A stretch of DNA of 64,000 bases, from NCBI GenBank assembly GCA_003024785.1, contig PUQB01000443.1, forward strand, positions 104,481 through 168,480. The letters are read 5' to 3'. This DNA is from Selaginella tamariscina. Its lineage: Eukaryota; Streptophyta; Lycopodiopsida; Selaginellales; Selaginellaceae. Positions 34,301 through 45,776 of this stretch are shown here, piece after piece. A program made the translations under genes and the position numbers. The stretch's first letter is position 1, and each line of letters starts with the position of its first letter. Under the pieces are notes generated by a model, which ran no database searches, was not told the origin of the DNA, and saw nothing but the letters and a program-made list of their open reading frames with translations.

Positions 34301-36994
34301 AGGCGATACATATAATATACCTAACTAGCATTGTATGTATTGTTGTGATGGCGTACCAGACGATAGTGGTAAACAGCAGAATCTTGGCACGCAGATACTG
34401 CTTTTTCTAAGTCTTTTTTAGCTTGATCCAAAGAAGATGCTTCAAATGCTAGCCAACCCCGCTCGGAAAGTGCCCAATGGTTTTCTGGATTCTGTGACAG
34501 AATATCCTCTAGCCTCGACTTTGCCATTTCCGTTTGTTTTGTTGCAAGAGAGAGTTTTACCAGTCCCTATATCATGATAATATAAGTGAGACCTACTCCA
34601 GTATAATAACAAATTACTTAGTGATGATATATATTCATACTATAAACTACTTTATAACAATAAATACACATAGTATGCAACTGAGTTGATATGGACCGAA
34701 ATTTTCTATCGCTACGCGCACGGCTACGACACACATGCATATCACGCACATAAAAGTTACACACACATGTAGATTATAAAGGTAAGTTAGCAAATAATGG
34801 AACCTGAAAAGCGTCTCCAATGATAGCCATCCGTTTTTTATCTGGTAAGTATTTTCCCTCCTCCGAAACACTCAAGAATATCCTGGCAGCTTCACTGATT
34901 CCTTTTGAGGAGGGATATTCCGGCTACAATTAGCCGCAACTCAAGCTCGGCCGCTTTCAGAGCCAGCCCATACAACTTCCTTTTCCGTGCAACAGCACCA
35001 AATCCTGCATTGCAAGTATGAATGAGTATGCTCATCTGTGTATGTATAAAGCGAAAGGAACGAACATAAGAGTATTTTGTACAATTTTGATAAGAAGAGA
35101 CCTTTGTTCGTACTCTCAGAGGCCCTTTCAAGCAGCCCTTCTAATACAAACTCCTTAGGCTAGCATCCGCCACCTGAAAGAGATTGATATTTGAAGAAAG
35201 CTCTATAAGAAAGCGTGCGTGCGTGTAAGAGAGAGAGAGGAGAGAGAGATATACCCGGAAATCGACATCTCATCAGATACAAGCTCCCATTGTGCCAACG
35301 CTTTCCTGGATAAAGAGCATGCGAACATTGCATATAACACAAAATCTTTACTTAAGTACACATACACAGACACACACATATATATAGTCATAGACACTTG
35401 CAAGATGATTAAACAATATTTTAACTAGTATACCTTGAAGACTTAGAAGAGCTACTATTCAACGTGGCTAATGTGATGCCCCTTCCAGGATAAAGGTGAG
35501 CTATGTGCCTTCCTACCCACGCACAATTGTCTACCTGATCATTAACGATAATAGTGTTACACATTTGTTAATTAATCAGATCTTCTATCGGATACTATAT
35601 CAACATGTGAAAGTACATGAATACCTCGAAAGCCTCTTCTGCGTCATCCTCTTCGATCATTGCAAGTAACACATCGGCAGCAGCTGTAGCCGGATACCAG
35701 GATAGATTCTCCATTGCCTGGCTCTTTAGTTGCTTTTTAGCAATCTTCACGTCCTGGCCTAGGAAAGTAATTTAAATGGTTATTATACTGACATACATAC
35801 ATATATATAAGGTATGTTGGAGAAAAGAGGAGACAGATAAGAACACTTTTTAAGACTGACTGCACAATGTTTATGTATTATGCCAGTAGACACACATGTA
35901 TGTTATACAGCACACATAGCGCACCTGTGCTAGCTCGTACTTTGTAGATGAGAATTCGCAAGAGGAGGCTTCTGTAACCTTCATGATGCGGCATCAAAGA
36001 ACATCCATCAAGTGAGATTCCAGAGATATTGATCCTTCTGTCTTCACCCAATGCACCTCCGCGATACTCAACAGATCTTCTTGGCTAACCCCTTCTCTAT
36101 TCACCACTTTTGCTGAAGCCTGCCCATAATACTCCTGTAAAAGCATAAGTAATCAATATTACTAGTAATGATGACAGCAGCTTGTTAGAACATAATACCT
36201 ACATACATACATATATATACATATATACATATACATATGTGTGTGTGTGTTTGGTGTAAACCTGTATATTTTTCTCCATGATTGCAGCTTCGGTATCCAC
36301 TAATGCAGAAAGAGCTTCGAGGTGCTGTTCATCATTGAGTTCCATGCTGAGAAGTTCTTGCCAAAAAAATTTCGCGCTCTCAAACCTCTGTGCATCCGAA
36401 TGCAGGCTTGCAAGCTTCCGCAAGAATCCGATCGCTGCCATGGAATCCCTTGAAGTCTTAGCAGCCTTCGCTGCCGCTTCGTATGCTTGAAGAATCTGTT
36501 CTTGGTTGCCTGTTGCTTCCCGCAACTCGATCATTCCCTACATTTTAGTAGATTATAAACTTTCGTATTTTTCACATGAAAGAAGAGACAAAGGTCTTTT
36601 CAAGGTTCCGAGAAGACATGAGAAGATCTTGGAGTAAAAATGAGAATTTTGATGGATTTTCAACAAGAAAAAAGATTCGGGAAAATGAGATTTTTTTAGG
36701 TTTTTCTACATAACAGAGACAGAGAAAAAGGATTTTTTCACGAAATGCCAGTTTTTTCACATAAGCAAATGCATAGAACAGTACCTGGTAAGCCAGCAAT
36801 GAGGATGAATCGATAGAAATGGCCTTGCGAAATGACATCTCGGCCTGTTCTAGGTGCTGTCCGCTGCGGAGCAATGCGGTCCCCAGCACAACAAATCCTT
36901 CATAGTTACCCCGATCCTGCTTCAATACCTGCTTGCAAATCTTCACGGCGTCCGCATGACGCATTTGCCTCAGCGCTTCCCTTGCCTCCTCCAT
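25337..36994 (-). CDS. SKI3: SKI3/TTC37-like TPR protein of the Ski complex
   Basis: About 30 short exons on the minus strand encode a superhelical TPR protein. The N-terminus (36994-36785) reads MEEAREALRQMRHADAVKIC and GNYEGFVVLGTALLRSGQHL. Exon 2 is 36537-36262. Other diagnostic exons are at 34527-34360 (NPENHWALSERGWLAFE), 33895-33712 (AFLYLGHYYRECSKELRRAV) and 33575-33453 (SPRAFWAWRRLGYIQ). More lie at 33086-33033 (ALSYKKLGMFTAAAK), 31486-31346 (HTWVALGLVTRHKG) and 30390-30187. Near 25800 are VASALLAQAERTG and LRREFLTWPA. The last exon ends CPRYWALSKQAK with TAA at 25339-25337. SKI3 scaffolds SKI2 helicase and SKI8 for cytoplasmic exosome decay of mRNA. Single-base frame breaks occur in at least six exons (for example near 36070, 35165, 34925, 32450, 31905 and 25770). 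Introns are 60-450 bp and AT/CA-rich. Exon ends between 30 and 25 kb are approximate. Confidence 0.88.
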
Positions 36995-37121
36995 TTTGCA
37001 AGAACCCTAAATCTCTAAACTCATTTGATTAGGTCACCTGTAATTAAGGTTAGAGATAAATAAATAAATTAGGTATAGGATTTAGTGGAAACGTAGGGTC
37101 TATGTTTAGGTCATTTGCAGG
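36995..37121. promoter_or_regulatory. Short divergent intergenic region (shared promoter candidate)
   Basis: Only 127 bp separate the SKI3 start codon (minus) from the NSUN start codon (plus). AGGGTTC/AACCCTA-type telo-box-like sequence (AGAACCCTAAATC) lies at about 37000-37012. Homology to the second NSUN copy starts at about 37104, so this region was mostly not duplicated. Confidence 0.55.
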
Positions 37122-38186
37122 AATGGCGTGTGCGGAGGTGGGTGCTGCGCCCGTCGGTCCATTGTATGCTCGAGGCAGCTGCTACGAGGATCAAATTGTG
37201 TCTTGAATGATCAGGATTTGTTTCCTCTCCCCCCAGAATTTGTAAGCTTTCTTCTGCAGCAGAATGTCGACCCTCGTGTGTACTGTGCAGCTCAGGCATT
37301 GCCTCGTTACATCAGGTGTGTGTAAAGAACGAAGTATATATGGACAATATATTTACATAAATGTACTCATAATCGTTTATGGTCTCTTGTACTCTTGCAA
37401 TATATATATATATGCAGCTAACTAAACTATTCCTCGAGATTATAGCCATAGCCGAATGCATAAACATGCCATACACGTACATGTATATGTGTGGGTGTAC
37501 GCGTTTATTATCAGAGAGTTGATAAGAAATTTGCATGCATGTGTGTTCTTCTTGAGGAGCTTTTTTTCTTCGTCTATCATAAATTTACATATACTACTGG
37601 CATAGAACATGAAGGAATAGACGTATCTAGCGTTTGGTTCTATGAAATTTTACACTGCCGATTATGGAAAATATGCAATATTCATACCTGGCATACCGTT
37701 GATAAAATCTTAATCTTACATATATATTTAGAGTCATATACTATTAGATGTGTGTCTGTACTTAACTAAGTGGTTTTCTTTTAAATATGCCTAAGGGCGA
37801 AGCCATCTGCTGGCAATGTAGTTGAAGAAGCACAGAAGGAGATTGGCACAAGAATTGAACCCGTATCCTGGTTGCCGGGATTCTATAAATGCTCGTCTCA
37901 AGCGTTAATATCGAACTCTGCCCTTTACAAAAGTGGAAAAGTATATTCTAATTATTAATAATCAAACACATGTATAGTGTATGATGTGGAATTATGTATG
38001 TAAACAATGTTATATGCCTGTTATTTACAGATATATGGGATGGATGCCGCCTCTGGTGCAGCTGTGGCAGCCCTTGGGATAAAATCTGGTGACCATGTCC
38101 TTGATGTTTGTGCAGCTCCAGGTATCACGTTTGCTCGTGTATGCACGTACATACATAGAAATATACATGGGTATGCAGCTGCATCC

Positions 38187-38189
<3 letters not shown>

Positions 38190-38244
<55 letters not shown>
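38190..38244. repeat. (CT)n microsatellite in NSUN copy A intron 3
   Basis: About 27 CT units. Copy B has only a short run at the matching place (54655-54675), so it has expanded or contracted since duplication. Confidence 0.9.
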
Positions 38245-38247
<3 letters not shown>

Positions 38248-39500
38248 CACTCTCTCACACACACACACACTGTTTATTTAGGATGTTGCATGTGAATCTA
38301 TTGACCTCAGTAGTGAGTACATAAACGCACACATATGTACATATAAGCCACGCACACACGATCTCTATTGAGAAACTATTGAATGTTGTGGGACACACAC
38401 ATATGTACTCTCTACACACATACACTCTCTCAGACACAGTACGTTGTCTTCTAACACGGTGTTTTACAGGTGCAAAGCTGTGTATGATTGCTGAACTGTT
38501 GGATCAGAATGGAACACTAACCGGAGTTGATATTTCGCGTCCAAGATTGGCAGCTTGTCGAACAATGCTTCAGAAATACGATCTCGGGAGCCGTACAAGG
38601 CTTTTCTTAGCTGATGGGACTATCTTCTCCATTTTACCAGTAACCAACACTAAAGTAAGCGCTACAGAAGCTCCAATGAAGCACCAAAGTAGTAAGTTTT
38701 ATCAATAACAATAATAGCTTGATAATAATAACCGAGAGATGTATGGACATTTAACTAAAGTAGAAGCTTTTATATGCGTATATACAGACACACGATATGT
38801 ACTATATTATATAAACTCACGTTTAAATACGCAGGGAATGCTTTATCTTATTTGTTAAAGGAAGGACGCTTAACAGAATGGAGACCACCAAGGTCCAAAA
38901 GAGAAAAGCGTGTGGAACAAAATAATCAGGATAAAACACTGGAACTATTCTTTTATGGAAAAGATTCTGGAATCGTTGGAATGAGTATTCCAGATATTTT
39001 AATTACTGGCTCTTCAGAGTTTGCTCTCGACAACGGATATGATAAGGTTCTGTTTATCTAAATGTATATATGTATAAACTATATGTATATATGTATAGTT
39101 GCATAGTGAAGTACATACTAAATGTATAATCTCTATGCCATAGTATACGGTTTATAATGGATCATTTAGTTGATGTGTATGAAAATATTTCTTAGTAGGT
39201 GCTTGTGGACGCGGAGTGTACGCATGATGGGTCATTGAAACATATATGCAAATTTGAGCAATGGGGATGGGAAACGTTTGAGAAGCGGTTTTTTTCAGGA
39301 ACGCATTTCGTCTATCACACAACTTCAGGTACGTAATTCTATTACTAGTTGTATGACACTACATTTATATAGCATTATAAACATTCATTCATGTGCGTGT
39401 TATTGTAGCTGAAGCTTTTGTCCAACGGTTTCAAGCTACTAAAACAGGGTGGGAGTCTCGTATACAGCACTTGCAGGTTCGTATGCGCGCGCGCGTGTTG

Positions 39501-39537
<37 letters not shown>

Positions 39538-39647
39538 ACTATTTAACTTCACAGCTTCACTTACGACCAAAATGAGGGAGTTGTCAAGCAGTTTCTCTCC
39601 ATGCATGCTAATGCAGGTAAACCTCAGTTTCGTTATATATATATATA

Positions 39648-39649
<2 letters not shown>

Positions 39650-39692
<43 letters not shown>
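39650..39692. repeat. (TG)n microsatellite in NSUN copy A intron 8
   Basis: About 21 TG units. Copy B has AT repeats but no long TG run at the corresponding intron. Confidence 0.9.
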
Positions 39693-39698
<6 letters not shown>

Positions 39699-40904
39699 AT
39701 ATAGATATTATATTATTATTAACAAGAGCTGCGAGAAGTGGAGGCGCTAGGTTCTGGCCATGCAAGTATTCAGATGTGCAACACTGTTTACGATTCGATC
39801 CCTTGGTCTCCAACACCAATGGTCAATTTATAGCAAAAATCGTCAAAGTGTAGTAAGCATATTCTTAAATACTATCATAGTATGTATACAGTAAACGGTT
39901 TGATTAGGTGAATTATAGCGTATATGAACACACATTTATAGCACTATCATCAACACACACACACACATGACCTCATCATAAAATATAAAAAAAAACTATA
40001 CAATCTATAACTTACAAATAAAAGAATAAAATCTCTTTTAGTAAGTGAAAGATTAGGATATATTAATATGTTTTGTTCGTAATGTTTATATTTATTACAA
40101 TAATTATTTGTTTATTCCATCTAAATGTATATATAATATGTTAAGTTGTTAGTATCAGAAAGGAATTGAATGTACATATTTTTAAAAATATGTAAATATT
40201 TTGTTTAAAACCTTATTAAAACATTGAGTTAGATTCACAAAAGAAATCTAAATTCAACTTAGAAGCAAACATTTTAGATTTATTATTTATATTATTTATG
40301 TTTTGTGAAGTAATTATGGTTAATATAAAGATTAATTATGGATATTAAGTTTTCATCTTTATTTATGATATGTGATGGTAATGTTGAGATAACATAAGTT
40401 TTTGTGAATTTAAAAGATGTCTTTCTTGCATGTATAATATTTAACTTTTATAAAATATATTAACATTTTGCAAATGAATAATAATTGTATTCATTATGGA
40501 TTTGTAATTAACATTGTTAAATTGTAGGTTAAAAAGTTTAGGATGAACTAGTCTTTTTATGAAAATTACAAAGGATAATATTAAAAATACAATACATGGA
40601 ACAAGTGAGATATTTTTTGATTTTCATTTATAATTGTTACTTGTGAAATGAACTTTTATTTTATAAAACATATTCAACTTGTTATTCATAAAATTAATAA
40701 TATTTTGGAAGTTTGTATTAATGAAAGTAATAACATTTTAAAAGTTTATTTAAATTGTTAGTTGTAGTGGAATAATAACTTATTAAAGAAGGTGTTAGAT
40801 GAATTGTATTGTAAGAATAAATATATAAAGTCCATTTTTCATTAGTGGGTGATTATTTACCTCAATCAATTAAATTTTAATAAATTATTACTTTATCAAT
40901 AATT

Positions 40905-41070
40905 TAGTTTTCTACTTGTTAGTTATTTAAAATTTAGAATTTATATGGCACTTATGTGGTGCTTAAATTATTTTTCCACTTATTAATTATTTAAAATTTA
41001 GAATTTATATGGCACTTATTTCCACTTGTTAATTATTTAAAATTTAGAATTTATATAGCACTTATGTGGT
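40905..41070. repeat. Tandem repeat, three units of about 60 bp
   Basis: The unit runs CTACTTGTTAGTTATTT, AAAATTTAGAATTTATATGG, CACTTATGTGGTGC. It occurs three times with small changes and one shortened copy. The same family is found inverted at about 2030-2100. Confidence 0.8.
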
Positions 41071-43407
41071 GCAAAGATGCATAAACATGTGAAATTTCTT
41101 CAGGATTATATATGGTAAGATATAATGGTTGCCAATTAATCTCCTTTACTGTTCGAATTTGATGTGCATTTGCTCTTTTTTTTTATTACCTTTTTTAAAA
41201 ATTTTAATTATAAGAAATCCCAAAAGAAAACATTAGAAAAATGTGAAATAAGTCTCCCAAAGTTAAAAAAAATTCAATAATAAATATGTGGAATCCCTCG
41301 TTTATTTTAATGCTATAATAAATTAATGCAGAAAACAACATAACACGCATACATAAATACAATTATATTCTTATACATGAGCATAAAAGATAAAGGCAAT
41401 CATGAGAAAATAACTTAGGCGTGAATAACATTTAAAAAGTGGATAATACATCAAAAGTGAAACCTTACAATCTTCACAAGAAACTAAAAAGTGTAAGAAC
41501 ATAATAATCTCCTTAAACCTTAGATTTGTTATTAAAATTACATGTAAATTTGTACTAAAAAGCACTAATGTCAAAAATATCATCATATAAGCCACATATA
41601 AGCATGTGTATGTTGAGTGCGTCTGTGTCTATATAATACACTATAATGATATGTTTAATACTCATGATCTTTCATCCTTATGTTTTTATATTATAAAATA
41701 CATAAATACATACATACAACATTTACATATACTATGTAGTTATGAATAACTAGATTGTTAAAGATTATTATATATATATATATTATTGCTATTGCCAAGA
41801 GAGATCATATAACATATTTACACACCCACTCGAGAAAAAGAGTTATTCTTATATTAAAGAGAGATGGTAATATATATTGAATATACATTTAGTCTTATAT
41901 GTATCAATTTGGTATATTTAAGTAATTACTTGTTTTATAAAGATTATTTTGATTTGTTATATGTTATTATAATATTGATGTATTATTTTAAAAGAAAAAT
42001 AAGTATACATTATATAGTATTTGTATTTCATATGTAACCACATTTAATCTTCAATATTAACAAAAAAATTAACTTGCAATGTCTTCTTGTCACTTGAAGA
42101 CTTTAAGTCAGTCAGTAAATCGTACATCGATATATGTTTATGTTGAGGCATTTAATTTATTTAAGGTGGTAATTATATTTAAATGAAATTTAATTTTGCA
42201 CTTTAAATTGAAAATAAAGAAATTTCTCTAAATCACGATTTATATTAAAACTCATTATAAATCTTATGATATTGTGCTTGGATATGTGTGTGGTGTGAAT
42301 ACACCTATACATGTATTTGTATATACATCACTTTATGTACGTATTAAAAATGTATGTGAATTACACATTTAATATATGTATTGCAAGTATGTCCATAATA
42401 TGCTTGTACATCATATGAATGTAATACATACTACATATAAATATAATGGCAAAGCAAAACATATACATATACATACACTTTTTATATGTAATGCATATAT
42501 TAAATCGAAGTTATAAGACCTATACATACATTTTGATACATGTACAAAGTATTATAACATGTGTTGTATATGAGAATACATACATATGGATATACTTATA
42601 CATCGTTTAAATGTAATTCATGTTACATATAAACATAATGGCGAAAAAGAGGTACATACATATGTGTTATTAATTAAAGTTAAAAAAATGTAATTCACAT
42701 ACATTTATAATATGTATAAATCAATAATATATATATATTGTATATGTGAATACAAACATGCATTTACACATATTTAAGCATAATATTTTAAGATTCATAA
42801 TTAATTATATATATAAATTCTTTATGTCATAAATTCAAAATTTAAATGTGACTCAAATATACTTAATATCTTAAAAAAATTATAATAACACTAGTCTTTA
42901 TTAAGAATAATTAATTATATTGACAATGTGTTTAATTTTTACTTTTTTTTCTTTAAAAGACTTTAAAATAAAGAATCTTACATGAATCAAGTACTTCCAC
43001 TCATTCATTTAAATTTATTTTATGTCACAATCATTAATAAATTGTAAATGTTAATGTAATGTTACATTAAAGTATCACTAATGCAAAATTCTCAAACGAA
43101 TTTTAAATATGTATCATTTATATTATTTAAGCTATTCTTAATGTAATGTGAAATGTAATTATGTATTTCTTTCAATTTTGAAAATCTTTTTACAATGTAA
43201 TTATGTTAATTAAAAAATATCACACTTAAGAATGTCAAAAAGTTAAAATTGTTGTATCAAGGATATCACAATTATAGAGTATTTATAAACATAAACATAC
43301 ATAATATGTGTGCGTGTGCGTGTGTGCTTAAGACATGTATGTAATGGGTCACTCAACACTTAAATAATTCGTTTTATTATTAATGTGCTTAGTTAAATAT
43401 AATTAGG

Positions 43408-43653
43408 TCAAGCTACATTAACCCTAACATTCTGTCTGGCCATTCTTTCCATGTGTAACTGCTTAAGTAGGGCATTTTCTTTTAGAAGATTATGAGTTTT
43501 ATGCCTTGTAGTCTCTCTTTGAGCTTCTTCTTGATCATGCTTACGCTTCTTAATTCCCTCTATTTCTAATTTCTCTTGAAATAAATTCATTAGTGCTTGC
43601 ATCCCTAAATGGCAGCTTACCCTAATTAGTATTTGCACTTTTATATACCTCAC
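43408..43653 (-). CDS. Hypothetical small coiled-coil protein or transposon relic
   Basis: An 81-codon frame. Its second half is charged and helical (KKRKHDQEEAQRETTRHKTH, LLKENALLKQLHMERMARQN), which is unlike random AT-rich DNA. No family is recognised. It may be the C-terminal exon of a degraded transposase-associated gene. There is no clear promoter or neighbour support. Confidence 0.25.
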   Translation of the reverse strand: MRYIKVQILIRVSCHLGMQALMNLFQEKLEIEGIKKRKHDQEEAQRETTRHKTHNLLKENALLKQLHMERMARQNVRVNVA

Positions 43654-45123
43654 TTAGTAAAAGGTAAAGTTTTAAACCTTTAAAACTTCATTTGTAAAAT
43701 TTAATAATATTTAACAAACTATTATAAATTTATTATTAATTCAATACATGGTACTTTACCATAATATATTGATCAAAAAAAATATGGCATTTACTAATAT
43801 TTGTAAATTTATAATATTTATGCCCAGGTTAATGAATATGGGATTTTAGAAAGTGAATATTCTTTAATAAAGTAGAATGTTTTAATATTAGAATATAAAA
43901 AATTAACTATTTTTTATATTTCTAGTTATATTGTAATTTTGTATTTTATTCTATGATTTAACTTTTATTTCAAATCTTAACTGTTAATATCAATTAATTA
44001 TAAGTTCCTACTTTTTTAAAAGCTATTAAAATATTTTTAAAATTTATTCTCGTTTGACAATGTTATTATATTAATATATTTATTATTATTTTATATTGTT
44101 ATTTTAGTTTTTTTATCTTAACATATAAGTATTAAAAATAAGTTATATCTAATTATTGAATTAATTTGATATAATAATTAAATAAAGATGAAACAATCTC
44201 AGTCTAACAATCTAATTAATATATATGTTCATCGTTGGTAGGCTTAATTATTTAATAATAATTTTTTAATTAATAAACATTTAACTCACACACTATGATT
44301 CTTAAAGTTATAAATATGAACACTATTATATTGATTTGTATAAATAAAAGAGTTTCTACAACAATTTTAAGAGCTATAAACTATGAACATTTATTATCAT
44401 TTGTATATATAAAAAGACATTTAAATACTTTATGTTTACCTCTTCTTATTTGTAATGGACATGAATTTTATTCTTTTAGTTAAAATAATAATGAATTAAG
44501 TCATTTGTTCTTCATTAATTTTTATATTACTTATTTTTTTAAAGAACTTTATGATTGAGATCCATACATGAAATAAACATTTATATTTTTTTATATTAAT
44601 TGTCTTTAAATTGCTAAATTAAAATAAATATTTTTAAAATAATAAATGACAAATGAATCGAACATTAATACTTGCATAAATACCTACATTGTTTTTTATT
44701 GAGAACAAGTGTATCAATGTTATTCGCCTATTCATATTTATTAATCGAATTAAGGATGTTAGTGCAACATTATATTAAAATATCATTAATGCAAAATTCT
44801 CAAACTAATCAAATGATGTATGGTGTAAAAGATAATTTTAATTTTAATTTTTGTTTAATTTTGGAAATCACTATAATTGTTCACATAATATATTTGTGTT
44901 GATTGAGAAGTCGTTTAAAAATGTGAAAAATTACAATCACAATATTACAATTATATTACTTGTAATGATTACTTAAGTCATTTTTTAATATAATTAATAT
45001 TATTACTGGAAATGTATTATTAAAATCATATTAAGTGAACTACCTCATAGATTTAATAAGATTAAGGGGATTAACTTTTTAATATTTTAATTCATACTTA
45101 AATTTCTTTTCTTTCATATCATA

Positions 45124-45500
45124 TGTTATGACCCAATATAGAATACAGGTATATTTAAAGATATGACCTAAAAACAGGATACATGATATAAGATATGCCT
45201 ACAGAATATACCTATAAAATATGCTTATAAAATATATTTATAGGATAAGGGACATTATTTTTAACTCATGCCTAGATTAATTCTTGAAGTATCATTTTTA
45301 GCTTATGTCTAAATTAGCTCTTGGAGTTGTGAGTATAAAAGCTTCGACCTAATTGTTATACAATCAGTTACTATCAACACCAGTCATTTTACAATCATTC
45401 TTGTTATTCCTTGCTCTTGAGTTAAACCTCCTTGTTCTTATCATGCTCTTAGGTTGTGATTTGACATTTTACATAAACAATAGAATATTTTAAAACATAT
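45124..45500. repeat. Possible solo LTR
   Basis: The segment starts TGTTATGACCCAATATAG and contains GAGTATAAAAGC (TATA-box-like) followed by a T/C-rich tract. This layout is typical of a plant LTR read on the plus strand. The end and the target duplication could not be fixed. Confidence 0.3.
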
Positions 45501-45662
45501 TTTTTGGTTCATGACACAAAGCTATTTTATGATTGTGCTATTCAAATATTAATTATTAAATTATGTACACATAAACACACACATTGTAATATGTAAGTTT
45601 TAAAACAATAAAAATAAATGATTATATCACTCTAACACCAAACAAATTACTTCTTATTCTTC

Positions 45663-45776
45663 TTACTCACTAAGGTCATTTTCTTCAAACATTTCCCTCA
45701 CAAGGTTTATGTTTGCATTCTTAAACAACACTTTTGCCAAAGCATCTCTTCTTTCTGAGTCTGAGTAATTACTCAT
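45663..45776 (-). CDS. Small ORF of 37 residues, possibly the end of a decayed gene
   Basis: The frame reads MSNYSDSERRDALAKVLFKN followed by ANINLVREMFEEND and LSE. Its composition is protein-like in an AT-rich surrounding. Upstream (about 45960-45890, minus) a second fragment, RVRNIFKRCKLDKSEVAKAS, may belong to the same former gene but lies in a broken frame. Function unknown. Confidence 0.25.
   Translation of the reverse strand: MSNYSDSERRDALAKVLFKNANINLVREMFEENDLSE

Larger units (their letters stand above)
37122..39853 (+). pseudogene. NOL1/NOP2/Sun (NSUN) RNA m5C methyltransferase, copy A
   Basis: Nine exons: 37122-37315, 37796-37940, 38031-38121, 38470-38691, 38835-39046, 39199-39328, 39409-39476, 39555-39616 and 39727-39853. 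Together they correspond to about 415 residues. SAM-binding motif I is HVLDVCAAPG-AKLCMIAELL (across an intron), then TGVDISRPRLAA. The motif IV region is VLVDAECTHDGSLKHI, and motif VI is GGSLVYSTC-SFTYDQNEG, whose Cys is the catalytic-class residue. The C-terminus is DVQHCLRFDPLVSNTNGQFI. Relative to copy B it lacks 1 bp in exon 1 (about 37190), 2 bp in exon 6 (about 39294) and 1 bp in exon 9 (about 39744). It keeps the native promoter next to SKI3. These breaks make it look inactivated unless they are sequence errors. Confidence 0.8.
37104..40620 (+). repeat. Inverted segmental duplication, arm A
   Basis: This arm contains NSUN copy A and its AT-rich 3' flank and matches the reverse complement of about 51820-55794. 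Non-coding landmarks shared by both arms are GACCTCATCATAAAATATA, ACCTTATTAAAACATTG, CATCTTTATTTATGA (as the reverse complement in arm B) and ACAAAGGATAATATTAAAA. Exon identity is high; introns differ in microsatellites. The right limit is approximate because the similarity fades in AT-rich DNA. Confidence 0.85.
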
